A DNA stretch of 34,573 bases, taken from JAFGMQ01 sp036733345 (lineage in GTDB: Bacteria > Desulfobacterota > DSM-4660 > Desulfatiglandales > Desulfatiglandaceae). Position numbers and translations under genes: made by a program. Numbering within the stretch: the stretch's first letter is position 1; each line of letters begins with the position of its first letter. The stretch is from assembly GCA_036733345.1 (NCBI GenBank), contig DAINAR010000032.1, forward strand, positions 1 to 34,573, in the 5' to 3' direction. Shown here one piece after another: positions 6,526-15,294 of this stretch. The notes under the pieces are model-generated. The model saw nothing but the letters and a program-made list of their open reading frames with translations. It was not told the origin of the DNA and did no database searches.

Positions 6526-7290
6526 ATGAAATTAATTATTCTGGGTTCGGGAACAGGTGTCCCTCTGAGTTACCGGGCTTCTCCTTCAATTGCTTTAATA
6601 TTTAACAGCAATTATTATATTTTTGACATAGGCCCTGGCACTTTGCGTCAGATGGCCAAGGCAGCCCTGTCACATGAACGGATAAGCCGGATATTCATCA
6701 CGCATTTGCACCCTGATCACACAGCTGACCTTATACACTTTATTTTTGCAACAAGAAATCCTTCTGTTATTAAAAAGCGGGCGCCTTTTTATATTACCGG
6801 CCCAGGCGGACTAAAAAAATTTATAAATCATTTACAGGATATCTATTATCCTTACCTGACTCTTCCTCAGCACATCATGCAAATTGAAGAACTTGAGGCA
6901 GAAGAGACATCTGAAAGAGATTACAATTTAATAAAAATAATAACCAGACCGACAAGGCATACGTCTGAAAGCATTGCTTATCGTGTAGAGGCCCGGTCAG
7001 GAGGATGCTTTGTTTATTCGGGAGATACTGGATTTTGTGAAGATATTGTAACCCTGGCTAATGGTGCGGACACCTTGATACTGGAGTCCTCATTCCCTGA
7101 GGGAGCAGAGGTCGAAGGCCATTTGACTCCTACCCAGGCAGGAGTAATAGCCACTTCGGCAGGGGTAAAAAAACTGGTACTGGTGCATTTCTATCCGGAA
7201 TGTCTTGCAGCAGATATTGCAACACAATGCAGAAAAGCGTATAAAGGAGAGCTGATTCTGGGCAGTGACTTTTTAAATATAAGCATATGA
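6526..7290 (+). CDS. Metallo-beta-lactamase-fold hydrolase, RNase Z/phosphodiesterase-like
   Basis: The 254-residue protein begins MKLIILGSGTGVPLSYRASP, the usual start of the RNase Z/Elac-type group. It carries the zinc motif HLHPDH (H60, H62, D64, H65), a downstream RHTSESIAYRV histidine, the bridging Asp in YSGDTGF and a closing histidine in LVHFYPE. It lacks a visible RNase Z flexible arm, so a general phosphodiesterase or hydrolase is as likely as tRNA 3' processing. I chose the ATG at 6526. A GTG at 6481 in frame would add 15 residues outside the fold, and neither start has a strong ribosome binding site. It follows the sigma-54 regulator by 61 bases and may be read from it. Confidence 0.8.
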   Translation: MKLIILGSGTGVPLSYRASPSIALIFNSNYYIFDIGPGTLRQMAKAALSHERISRIFITHLHPDHTADLIHFIFATRNPSVIKKRAPFYITGPGGLKKFINHLQDIYYPYLTLPQHIMQIEELEAEETSERDYNLIKIITRPTRHTSESIAYRVEARSGGCFVYSGDTGFCEDIVTLANGADTLILESSFPEGAEVEGHLTPTQAGVIATSAGVKKLVLVHFYPECLAADIATQCRKAYKGELILGSDFLNISI

Positions 7291-7370
7291 AAACATCGGC
7301 AATCCTGTTAATGGAATTATAAATGAAAAATTAGAGGGCTTTTTGGAAAGCCAGCAAAGGGCAGTAAATA

Positions 7371-8417
7371 ATGGCGCATAAATTTAAATCCTCTGCAAAT
7401 GCAATTCCTGTTGAAGAGGCTGTGGGGAAGGTCCTGGCACATGATATAACTGAGATAAGACCCGGCCAGTTCAAAGGAGCAGCATTTAAAAAAGGGCATA
7501 TTATCAGGGAAGAAGATATTCAACATCTTAAAAGAATCGGCAAGGAAAATATATTTATACTTCATCTTGAACCCGGCGAACTGCATGAGGATGAAGCCGC
7601 AGTATTACTTGCCGGGGCATTGGCAGGCCCTGGAATAATCTTCGAAAACAAACCATCAGAAGGTAAAATATCACTCAAATCAGCCCATCGAGGCCTGCTT
7701 AAGGTCAATATTGAGGCACTTACAGAGTTTAATCTTGTCCCGGATATCAGTTGCTCCTCACGGCACAACAATATCTTTGTTGAAGAGGGGGAAATAGTAG
7801 CCGCTACAAGAGCAATACCCCTGATTATTGACAAAGAAACAGTCAATTACGCTGTTAAAATAGCCCAGTCATCTAACGGAATCTTTTCAGTAAAAAGGCT
7901 TTCCCGGCCTCAGGCAGGCCTTGTTGTCACCGGAAACGAGGTTTACAACGGCCTTATTGATGACAAATTCGTTCCAATAGTCAGAAAAAAACTCAGGTTC
8001 TTTGGCTGCCGGCTTGAAGATATAATTTTTTCACCTGACGAAAAAGAATATATAATCAAATGTATTAATGAGCTTGTAGAAAAGAAAGCGGGGCTTATTC
8101 TGGTGGCAGGCGGAATGAGTGTTGACCCTGATGACAAGACCCGAATAGCCATTAAAGATGCCGGGGTGAAAGATATTATATACGGGACACCCGTGCTGCC
8201 AGGAGCCATGTTTTTATACGGACATATAGGTGATACACCGGTTCTCGGCCTGCCTGGATGTGTTCTATTTTACAGGACCACTATCCTGGACCTTATCCTT
8301 CCAAGAATACTGGCAGGGGAAATAATAACAAGAAAAGACATAGCATCAATGGCCCATGGCGGTTTATGCCTTAATTGTCAAGAATGCAGGTTTCCGATAT
8401 GTCCCTTCGGAAAATAA
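7371..8417 (+). CDS. Molybdopterin-binding (MoCF/MoeA-like) protein with cysteine-rich tail
   Basis: The 348-residue protein has an N-terminal region found in MoeA-like proteins (VEEAVGKVLAHDITEIRPG, RIGKENIFIL). A MoCF_biosynth domain spans roughly residues 180-320, with VVTGNEVYNG, ILVAGGMSVDPDD and GLPGCVLF. The tail GLCLNCQECRFPICPFGK has a CxxCxxCx4C pattern that could bind iron-sulfur or zinc. Such single-domain relatives are common in anaerobes with molybdenum or tungsten enzymes. A direct role in molybdenum insertion is inferred. No other molybdenum cofactor gene is in the window. The ATG follows AAGGG. A small GGCTTT-TTGG-AAAGCC hairpin (7337-7352) lies upstream. Confidence 0.8.
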   Translation: MAHKFKSSANAIPVEEAVGKVLAHDITEIRPGQFKGAAFKKGHIIREEDIQHLKRIGKENIFILHLEPGELHEDEAAVLLAGALAGPGIIFENKPSEGKISLKSAHRGLLKVNIEALTEFNLVPDISCSSRHNNIFVEEGEIVAATRAIPLIIDKETVNYAVKIAQSSNGIFSVKRLSRPQAGLVVTGNEVYNGLIDDKFVPIVRKKLRFFGCRLEDIIFSPDEKEYIIKCINELVEKKAGLILVAGGMSVDPDDKTRIAIKDAGVKDIIYGTPVLPGAMFLYGHIGDTPVLGLPGCVLFYRTTILDLILPRILAGEIITRKDIASMAHGGLCLNCQECRFPICPFGK

Positions 8418-8430
8418 ATAAGGTTCCTGC

Positions 8431-8452
8431 CGGGAATCCGTCAATATTCCCG
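8431..8452. other. Hairpin between convergent genes
   Basis: CGGGAAT (8431-8437) and ATTCCCG (8446-8452) form a 7-bp stem that overlaps the end of the polyprenyl synthase gene. It lies between convergent genes where a two-way terminator would be expected, but no T-run follows directly on either strand. Confidence 0.3.
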
Positions 8453-9493
8453 ATCGATTATATACTGACTTAACTCTAATAAATCGTCTTTTGCCGGTGA
8501 ATCAGGAAACACGCTTATACTTTTTAGAGCCTCATTAACATAAGATTGAGCCTCATGCCTGATCCTCTCAATTGCGCCCTTTGCTCTTACCAGCTTAACC
8601 AGGTTTATGTAATCCTCCTCCACGGGAGATCCGCTTGAAAACAGGTCCTTTATTCTTTCTTTCTCTGATTCCTCCAGACCAGATACGGTATATATCAGGG
8701 GCAGAGTAACCTTTCCCTCTCTCAAATCCTTTCCAACAGGTTTTCCAAAAACCTCTTCCGAAGAGGTGTAATCCAGGATGTCATCCATAAGCTGAAAAGC
8801 AATCCCTAAATTCATCCCGAATTTTGCCAGAGAATCTTCTGCATCTTTTTCCGCTCCGGAAATAACAGCTCCGCATGTACATGCAGCTGAAATGAGTACT
8901 GCAGTCTTTGCAGTAATAATCTCAAAGTATTCTTCTTTGTCAATATCCCAGTCTTTCGTATGAATCAGTTCCAGGACCTGGCCCTCCACCATCCGTGTGG
9001 AAGCCTCGCTAATCCTCTTCAGAAAGAGTACGTTATTGGAACCAATTGCGATGAGCGATGATTTGCAATACAGAAAATCCCCCTCCAGTATGGCCGGATG
9101 TACGCCCCATATATTATTTGCTGATGGTCTGTTTCTTCTGATTTCAGCGTTGTCCAGGACATCATCATGCAGCAGAGAGGCTGTGTGAATGTATTCAAAG
9201 ATCGTGGACAGGCGATAGATGTCTTCACCATCATAATTGCAGAGCCGGCATGAGAGGACAAAAAGCAGGGGCCTTAGCCTTTTGCCATATCCCAGGAGTG
9301 AATAATTTCCAATATCCTGAATAAGAGACACGCGGGAACTGAGGGCATTATCCAGCTCCCTGTTGATCTCTTTAAAGTGGTTTTTATAGCGATTCCTTAT
9401 TTCAGTATCGGCACCCATTGTCTCCCCGGATACTTTATTATCACCTTTTGGTATAGCATCAAATAAACCCTCTTCGGGGGTATTGGTATCCAC
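8441..9493 (-). CDS. ispB: Polyprenyl diphosphate synthase
   Basis: The 350-residue protein has the trans-prenyltransferase signature: GKRLRPLL, the first aspartate-rich motif LLHDDVLDNAEIRR (D110, D111, D114) and the second motif QLMDDILDYTSS, followed by GKPVGKDLREGKVTLPL. It condenses isopentenyl diphosphate units to make the side chain of menaquinone or a related quinone. Chain length cannot be set from sequence; the ispB name is by family. About 30 N-terminal residues (to MGADTEIRN) are extra. The start is a GTG two bases after the rimO stop codon, with GGGAG inside rimO, so translation is coupled. It is the last gene of a lipoprotein-rimO-ispB unit. Confidence 0.88.
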   Translation of the reverse strand: MDTNTPEEGLFDAIPKGDNKVSGETMGADTEIRNRYKNHFKEINRELDNALSSRVSLIQDIGNYSLLGYGKRLRPLLFVLSCRLCNYDGEDIYRLSTIFEYIHTASLLHDDVLDNAEIRRNRPSANNIWGVHPAILEGDFLYCKSSLIAIGSNNVLFLKRISEASTRMVEGQVLELIHTKDWDIDKEEYFEIITAKTAVLISAACTCGAVISGAEKDAEDSLAKFGMNLGIAFQLMDDILDYTSSEEVFGKPVGKDLREGKVTLPLIYTVSGLEESEKERIKDLFSSGSPVEEDYINLVKLVRAKGAIERIRHEAQSYVNEALKSISVFPDSPAKDDLLELSQYIIDREY

Positions 9494-9495
9494 TT

Positions 9496-10830
9496 TTAAA
9501 CCAACTCTCCCACCAGATCATAAGCATGGGCCTCTGTTATAAGCACGTTCATAATTTCACCTTCTATGCCATTTCCTTTATTTATCAATACCTGCCCGTC
9601 AATATCCGGTGCCATGGCTGAAGTCCTGCCTTTGAGCAACAGATCCGTTTCAGGGCTAAATCCCTCAATCAAAACAGGAAGGGTTTCACCTGTCATTCGC
9701 TGATTTAATTTTTCAGCAATGCCTTCCTGAAGTTTCATTATCTTATTCAGCCTTCGTTTGGCAATGTCTTTTTTAACTTCAGGACTTAACAGTGCAGCCC
9801 TTGTCCCTTTTTCACTACTGTAGATAAAAGCACCTAAATGATCGAACTCGACCGCCTTTACAAATTCACAAAGCTCCCGGAAAGCCTCATGGGTTTCACC
9901 GGGGAACCCGACCATAAAGGTCGTCCTGAGACTTATCTTCCTTCTTTTGGATCTTATTCTTTCAATCAAATGGTAAGGTGACTCTCCGGTGGTATTCCTC
10001 CGCATTGCCTTCAGGATATCTTTATTTACATGCTGAAGGGGCAAATCAATATATGGGCAGATTCTTTCTTCAGATTCCATCAATGCAAGCAGTCTATCAG
10101 AAATCATGTCAGGGTGACAATACAATAACCTAATCCACTTCAATCCGTCAACAGCAACAAGATCCTCCAGCAAATCCTCCAGGGTAATAGCCTCTTTCAG
10201 ATCACTTCCATATCGAGTTGTATCCTGAGCAATCACATTTATTTCTTTTACTCCACGATCGGCCATTTCCTTTGTTTCAGTGATTAAAGATTCCATGCTG
10301 CGACTTCGGAAAGGTCCTCTCAAACCTGGGATAATACAATAACTGCATTTGTGAGAGCAACCCTCGGCAATCCTCAGGTATGCGGTGTAGAATGGTGTTG
10401 TCTGAACTCTTGGGACGGAATGATCCACTAAATATTCAGGCCTTCCTATATAAAAGGGAGCGGGATTTTGTTTAGTTTCATTTATCACCTCCAATATGCG
10501 GTGCATCTCTCCAGTGCCCAACCATCCGTCAACTTCCGGAATCTCTTTTCTCAATTTATACCCATAGCGCTGCACAAGGCAACCCGCTACAATGATTTTA
10601 TTCAATCTCCCATTCTTTTTTATGTCCACCACTTCAAGTATGGTGTCAACCGCCTCTTTAACTGCAGGCTGTATAAAGCCACAGGTGTTGATTAACGCTA
10701 TTCCGGCATCTTCAATATTACTGACAGGCTCAAAACCTCCAGTCCTGAGCATTCCTAACATATGCTCGCTGTCTACAAGATTCTTTGCACATCCAAGGCT
10801 TATAAGAAATACTGTATCTTTTTCATTCAT
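9496..10830 (-). CDS. rimO: Ribosomal protein S12 methylthiotransferase RimO
   Basis: The 444-residue protein has the three methylthiotransferase parts in order. The N-terminal domain carries SLGCAKNLVDSE, INTCGF and AGCLVQRY, whose cysteines hold the auxiliary cluster. The radical SAM domain has EGCSHKCSYCIIPGLRGPFRSR. A C-terminal TRAM domain starts near GETLPVLIEG. The NLVDSE and IPGLRGPFRSR signatures favour RimO over MiaB. It methylthiolates the conserved aspartate of ribosomal protein S12. Length is as expected for the family. It sits 30 bases after the lipoprotein gene and is coupled to the polyprenyl synthase gene. Confidence 0.95.
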   Translation of the reverse strand: MNEKDTVFLISLGCAKNLVDSEHMLGMLRTGGFEPVSNIEDAGIALINTCGFIQPAVKEAVDTILEVVDIKKNGRLNKIIVAGCLVQRYGYKLRKEIPEVDGWLGTGEMHRILEVINETKQNPAPFYIGRPEYLVDHSVPRVQTTPFYTAYLRIAEGCSHKCSYCIIPGLRGPFRSRSMESLITETKEMADRGVKEINVIAQDTTRYGSDLKEAITLEDLLEDLVAVDGLKWIRLLYCHPDMISDRLLALMESEERICPYIDLPLQHVNKDILKAMRRNTTGESPYHLIERIRSKRRKISLRTTFMVGFPGETHEAFRELCEFVKAVEFDHLGAFIYSSEKGTRAALLSPEVKKDIAKRRLNKIMKLQEGIAEKLNQRMTGETLPVLIEGFSPETDLLLKGRTSAMAPDIDGQVLINKGNGIEGEIMNVLITEAHAYDLVGELV

Positions 10831-10860
10831 ATGGGTATTAATTTCCTGAAATCAGGTCGC

Positions 10861-11478
10861 TTATAATCCTGCTTCCTGAAAAAGTTTTTTAATATTGAGC
10901 CTGTTAACCATATCCGTCATAATATCACCCAGAACGATATTGGCCTCTCTCAGGCCAAATATCCTGGCTCGTTCACTCTCTCCGCTGACTTTCCGGGTTA
11001 AAAGAAGTTTCCCGTCCTTAATCAGCCTCGCTTCATATTTCATCCTGACAATCCATTTTCTGTTTTCAAGGTCGAGGAGAAATTCATTAATCACAATCAA
11101 TAATTCCGTTTCCGCTTCAGACCTGTTTAAAGAAAGGGTTATCCCCTCATTTTCAAGCCTTCTCTTAAAAACTTCCTCAATCAAGGGCGACAATTGAAAT
11201 ATTCCGATCTTGAAACCGGTTTCGCCATGACGAGTTATATTTAAAGTCAGGTTGCCAGGGAAATTCTTTAATTCTGTTGATGCTCCATCTCCCAGGATAT
11301 CATCTTTTTGCCTGGAATCCTTGATTGCCAGAAAGATCTCTCTTCCCTCTAATATCTCAGATTTTGGAGGGAGTTCGTAATTAACCTTCAATTCAGGGAT
11401 CATAGCGCAGGAAAGCAAAAAAGCCAAAAAGACAATAATTAAGAACCCCCTTGTCAAAACTTGATTTTTCTCATTCAT
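10861..11478 (-). CDS. Putative lipoprotein
   Basis: A 205-residue protein from the ATG at 11478, which has AAAGGA seven bases upstream; an ATG six bases earlier is too close to that site. It has a basic start, a hydrophobic stretch GFLIIVFLAFLLSC and a lipobox ending in a cysteine about 24 residues in, so it is probably lipid-anchored. The mature part begins with a short proline-containing stretch, and repeated EILEGREIFLAIKDSRQ-type strands resemble YajG-like outer membrane lipoproteins. I do not recognise a specific family. It is the first gene of the rimO-ispB unit and diverges from the radical SAM gene across a 92-base gap. Confidence 0.7.
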   Translation of the reverse strand: MNEKNQVLTRGFLIIVFLAFLLSCAMIPELKVNYELPPKSEILEGREIFLAIKDSRQKDDILGDGASTELKNFPGNLTLNITRHGETGFKIGIFQLSPLIEEVFKRRLENEGITLSLNRSEAETELLIVINEFLLDLENRKWIVRMKYEARLIKDGKLLLTRKVSGESERARIFGLREANIVLGDIMTDMVNRLNIKKLFQEAGL

Positions 11479-11570
11479 TGGCATATCCTTTCAGGAATTT
11501 TGAGATTAAGTTAATAAACAAATAATCTGCTATAGCTTTTAAATATTAAACACTATCTCATCAGGATTAT

Positions 11571-12584
11571 ATGTCAAGCATAAGGAAAGAAAAGTTAAAC
11601 CCTGAATTAAATCTGTCGCCTGAGGACCTTGAACTATTTGATGCAGCCTGGAAAATTGCCAGGGAATATCACGGAGAAATTTTTACCTTCTACTTACCCG
11701 GCATGGTAAGATATGGTAAGGTAAGAGGTCGCTACCCGGCTATATCCATCACGGGAGACAGATGCGAACTTCAATGCGAGCATTGCAGGGGTAAACTTCT
11801 TGAACCGATGATTCATATCCGTAACCGTGAAGAGCTCATAAACATTGCTCAGAGATTCGCCAGGCAGGGCGCACACGGTATCCTCCTCACCGGAGGATCA
11901 GATTCAAACGGCATGCTCCCATGGAATGATTATTGGGACGCCATTAAAACAATCAAAGAGAAAACATCACTTTTCCTGTCAGCACATACAGGCTTTCCGG
12001 ATTACGAATCCTGTATTCTTTTGAAAAAGGCAGGACTGAGCCAGGCCCTTGTTGATGTCATGGGTGATGACATTACAGCCAAAAAAATCTACCATTTACA
12101 CGGATTAAACCGGCTTACTGATTCGCTGGAAGCTATCAGACAAAGTGGAATCGCATTTGTTCCTCATATTGTCGCAGGCCTGTATTACGGAAAAATAAAG
12201 GCCGAATTCGATGCACTGGAAATAATACGCAGGTACAAACCCGCGGCACTGGTAATTGTCGTGCTTACTCCACTTAAAGGTACCCCTATGGCTGAAGTTT
12301 CACCCCCATCACCAGTTGAAATCGGAAGGCTGATAGCAAAGGCAAGACTGCTCATGCCTGAGATACCGATTTCTCTCGGATGCGAAAGGCCCAGAAATAG
12401 AGAAGGCTGGTTGATGGAAAGGCTTGCCATCAGAGCAGGAGCAACTCGTATGGGCGTCTGGTCAGAGGAAGCGATAAGGGAAGCTGTTAGTCTTGGCCTT
12501 AAAATGCGTTTCCAGGCAACCTGCTGTTCCCTGGAATTCACGCAAGAGTACAGTTTCAGTTATGATTATGCTCCATATTTTTAA
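11571..12584 (+). CDS. Radical SAM protein, BioB-like uncharacterised group (COG1856-like)
   Basis: The 337-residue protein has the cluster motif CELQCEHC (Cx3Cx2C, about residues 65-72), GGSDSNG as the SAM-binding glycine motif, and a TIM-barrel region. It ends with a conserved-looking paired cysteine, QATCCSLEF. The overall layout matches the uncharacterised biotin-synthase homologues of COG1856. Some archaeal and bacterial members of this broad group are lipoyl synthases of the LipS1/LipS2 kind. No lipoate ligase or partner gene is beside it, so that assignment is only a possibility. The ATG has a weak AGGA upstream. The acyl-CoA synthetase gene follows by 29 bases. Confidence 0.75.
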   Translation: MSSIRKEKLNPELNLSPEDLELFDAAWKIAREYHGEIFTFYLPGMVRYGKVRGRYPAISITGDRCELQCEHCRGKLLEPMIHIRNREELINIAQRFARQGAHGILLTGGSDSNGMLPWNDYWDAIKTIKEKTSLFLSAHTGFPDYESCILLKKAGLSQALVDVMGDDITAKKIYHLHGLNRLTDSLEAIRQSGIAFVPHIVAGLYYGKIKAEFDALEIIRRYKPAALVIVVLTPLKGTPMAEVSPPSPVEIGRLIAKARLLMPEIPISLGCERPRNREGWLMERLAIRAGATRMGVWSEEAIREAVSLGLKMRFQATCCSLEFTQEYSFSYDYAPYF

Positions 12585-12613
12585 CTCCCGATTCATAAAC
12601 AAAGGAGGCCAAA

Positions 12614-14419
12614 ATGGCAAAATTTGAAAATAAATCCATGGCGGCCGTCTTCCGGAATCAGGCCGAAAAATATGGAGACAGGACATGCGTCTCCTATAAG
12701 AAAGATGAAGAATATACAGATATATCATGGAGCCGGATGAATAAAATGGTCCGGGATATTGCTTCTTTTCTTTTATCCATGGGCATAAAACAGGGTGAAA
12801 GAATTGCAATTTTTTCCCCCAACAGATATGAATGGTGGATAACAGACCTTGCGATATTGTCAGTCGGAGCAGTTGATATACCGATTTATGCCACCAATTC
12901 AGCTAAAGAAGCATTTTATGTGCTTGACCATTCAGCTGCCAGGGCCTGTTTTGTTGCCGGGCAGGAATGGCTGGATAAAATCCTGAAAGTAAAAGACCTG
13001 CTTCCAAACATGGACTTCATAGTGACATATGATCCAGTCACAAAAACCGGCACCAGAATATATTCTTTTGCAGATGCCATGGAACAGGGACAGGCTCTCG
13101 ATTCTGATAAAGAAATCAACTCGAGAATTAATTCGATTGATCCCTCTGATCCTGCAACCATTTTGTACACATCCGGCACAACAGGCACTCCAAAAGGGGT
13201 AATGCTTTCCCATAATAATATTCTCTCTGACATTGAGCAGGTACTGGCGGATTTTAGAGATATTCTGACTGAAAATGACCTTTTTCTTTCCTTCCTTCCT
13301 CTTTCACATGCACTTGAAAGAACTACAAGCTACTATATTGCCATAACCCTGGGTTCCAGTGTGGCGTTTGCCGAATCTTTCTCAACAATACAAAAGAACC
13401 TTCTTGAGATAAGGCCGACTGTTATTGTGAGTGTTCCACGCCTTTTCGAAAAAATCCATACAGGAATTCTCACAAAGGTCGAAAATGCCTCTGTGTTAAA
13501 AAAAACGTTGTTTTACTGGGCTATCAGGGTAGCAGAAAAAAACGTAAAATATGAGTGTACGGGAAAACCAAGAAAGGGATGGTTTGCCGTTAGATATAAG
13601 ATTGCAGACAAGCTTGTCATTTCTAAGATAAAGGCTGCCCTCGGCATGGACAGGATTAATTTTACCTTTTCAGGAGGGGGCCCTGTCTCCAGGTCTGACA
13701 TCGAGTTTTTCATCGGCATGGGCATTCCTGTAATCGAAGGCTATGGTCTCACAGAGGCATCTCCCATCACCAATGTAAACAGGTCATGGCTTATAAAACC
13801 GGGGACAGTGGGTCCTCCACTCAAAGATACAACAATCCAAATCTCGGATGAAGGGGAAATACTTATAAAAGGCCCGCAGATAATGCTTGGTTATTTCAAG
13901 GATGAAAAGGGTACAGGAGAGTCATTTACATCTGATGGATTTTTAAGAACCGGAGATCTGGGCTTTGTCGATGAAGATGGGTATCTGTCAATTACCGGAA
14001 GAATCAAGGAAATTATTATCACATCAGGAGGTTCAAACATTTCACCTCAAAATTTAGAAAACAGCCTCAGTGACTCCAGGTTTATCGAGCAGGTCGCTAT
14101 TATAGGTGATCGAAGAAAATACATTTCAGCGCTGATTATACCTGCTTTTGAGGAATTGAAAAAGTGGGCGGAAGAGTCAGGCATTCAATTCAAGGAATGG
14201 GAAGATATGGTACGTAACGAAAAGGTAATCGAACTCTATGAAAATGAAATTAAGAGATATACCTCTCAGTTTGCACGCGTTCAGCAAATCAGAAAGTTCA
14301 GGATTCTTGCAACAGCATGGAGCCAGGAAACAGGGGAGTTGACACCGACCATGAAGGTAAAAAGAATGGCTATTGAAAAAATATATTCAAAAGAAATTGA
14401 GGAAATGTATTCTCCCTGA
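12614..14419 (+). CDS. Long-chain acyl-CoA synthetase (AMP-forming)
   Basis: The 601-residue enzyme has the ANL-superfamily motifs: ILYTSGTTGTPKGVMLSH (P-loop-like), the EGYGLTEASP motif, RTGDLGFVDEDGYLSITGR with the ribose-binding Asp and hinge, and KEIIITSGGSNISPQNLE. The length and the insertion around residues 290-335 (WFAVRYKIADKLVISKIK) match FadD15-like long-chain synthetases. It makes acyl-CoA from a fatty acid, ATP and CoA. The ATG has an excellent AAAGGAGG box. It runs convergent to the liv genes, so it is not in their operon, but a link between this kind of ligase and liv-type importers is common. Confidence 0.92.
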   Translation: MAKFENKSMAAVFRNQAEKYGDRTCVSYKKDEEYTDISWSRMNKMVRDIASFLLSMGIKQGERIAIFSPNRYEWWITDLAILSVGAVDIPIYATNSAKEAFYVLDHSAARACFVAGQEWLDKILKVKDLLPNMDFIVTYDPVTKTGTRIYSFADAMEQGQALDSDKEINSRINSIDPSDPATILYTSGTTGTPKGVMLSHNNILSDIEQVLADFRDILTENDLFLSFLPLSHALERTTSYYIAITLGSSVAFAESFSTIQKNLLEIRPTVIVSVPRLFEKIHTGILTKVENASVLKKTLFYWAIRVAEKNVKYECTGKPRKGWFAVRYKIADKLVISKIKAALGMDRINFTFSGGGPVSRSDIEFFIGMGIPVIEGYGLTEASPITNVNRSWLIKPGTVGPPLKDTTIQISDEGEILIKGPQIMLGYFKDEKGTGESFTSDGFLRTGDLGFVDEDGYLSITGRIKEIIITSGGSNISPQNLENSLSDSRFIEQVAIIGDRRKYISALIIPAFEELKKWAEESGIQFKEWEDMVRNEKVIELYENEIKRYTSQFARVQQIRKFRILATAWSQETGELTPTMKVKRMAIEKIYSKEIEEMYSP

Positions 14420-14553
14420 TTCGCTAAAAAAACAATTTTATACTCTCTCTTTTCTCCTGCCAGCTGATCTTCAGGGGCTTTTGACAATGACAATCAAATT
14501 AAAAGGCTATTCAAATAAAACCTAAACTGCTGGAACTATCAATCATGATATAA

Positions 14554-15294
14554 TTAGACTTCTGAATTCTTAAGAGCAGTGCCTCCAAGGTATGCCTCCC
14601 TTATTTTTTCGTCAGATTTTAATTCAGAGGCAGATCCGCTGGCGGAAATATGTCCGTTTTCCAGAACATATCCTCTGGTTGCTATGCTCAGAGCCTTGTG
14701 CGCATTCTGTTCTATCAGCAGGATTGATGTACCCTGTTCGTTTATCTCACGAATAATATCAAAAATCTGTTTAACCAGGATTGGGGCCAGGCCGAGAGAA
14801 GGTTCGTCAAGGAGTAGAATCCTGGGTGAACTCATCAAAGCTCTGCCTATAGCAAGCATCTGCTGTTCTCCACCAGAAAGCGTCCCCGCCAGTTGACTCC
14901 TCCTTTTTTTGAGGATAGGGAATAGTACAAATACACGCTCTTTTGCCTGTATTACCTCTTTTGCATCTTTTCTTCGCGTATAAGCACCAAGATTCAGATT
15001 TTCTTCGGCTGTAAGTGTGGAAAAAACCCGCCTTCCTTCAGGCGAAAGTGAAATTCCCTTGAGGACAATCCTGAATGCAGGTATATGATTGAGTAATTCA
15101 TCTTTGAAAAAAATACTTCCCCTGCTTACAGGCACGAGCCCGGCTATTGCCTGCAGCAGGGTTGACTTCCCTGCCCCGTTTGCTCCAAGCACAGTAACGA
15201 TTTCCCCTTCGTCTAGACTTAGAGATACTCCTTTCAGTGCCTGAATGGCGCCATAAGAGACATGCAGATCTTCAACCTTGAAAAATTCTTTCAT
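14554..15294 (-). CDS. livF: Branched-chain-type ABC importer, ATPase LivF
   Basis: The 246-residue ATPase has Walker A GANGAGKS, signature LSGGEQQMLAIGRAL, Walker B ILLLDEPSLGLAP and the H-loop-like IEQNAHKAL, all as in LivF. It pairs with LivG to drive LivHM. Its ATG overlaps the stop codon of livG by one base, which shows coupled translation. It is the last gene of the liv unit. The substrate of such importers in deltaproteobacteria may be an amino acid, an amide or an aromatic or fatty acid. Confidence 0.95.
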   Translation of the reverse strand: MKEFFKVEDLHVSYGAIQALKGVSLSLDEGEIVTVLGANGAGKSTLLQAIAGLVPVSRGSIFFKDELLNHIPAFRIVLKGISLSPEGRRVFSTLTAEENLNLGAYTRRKDAKEVIQAKERVFVLFPILKKRRSQLAGTLSGGEQQMLAIGRALMSSPRILLLDEPSLGLAPILVKQIFDIIREINEQGTSILLIEQNAHKALSIATRGYVLENGHISASGSASELKSDEKIREAYLGGTALKNSEV

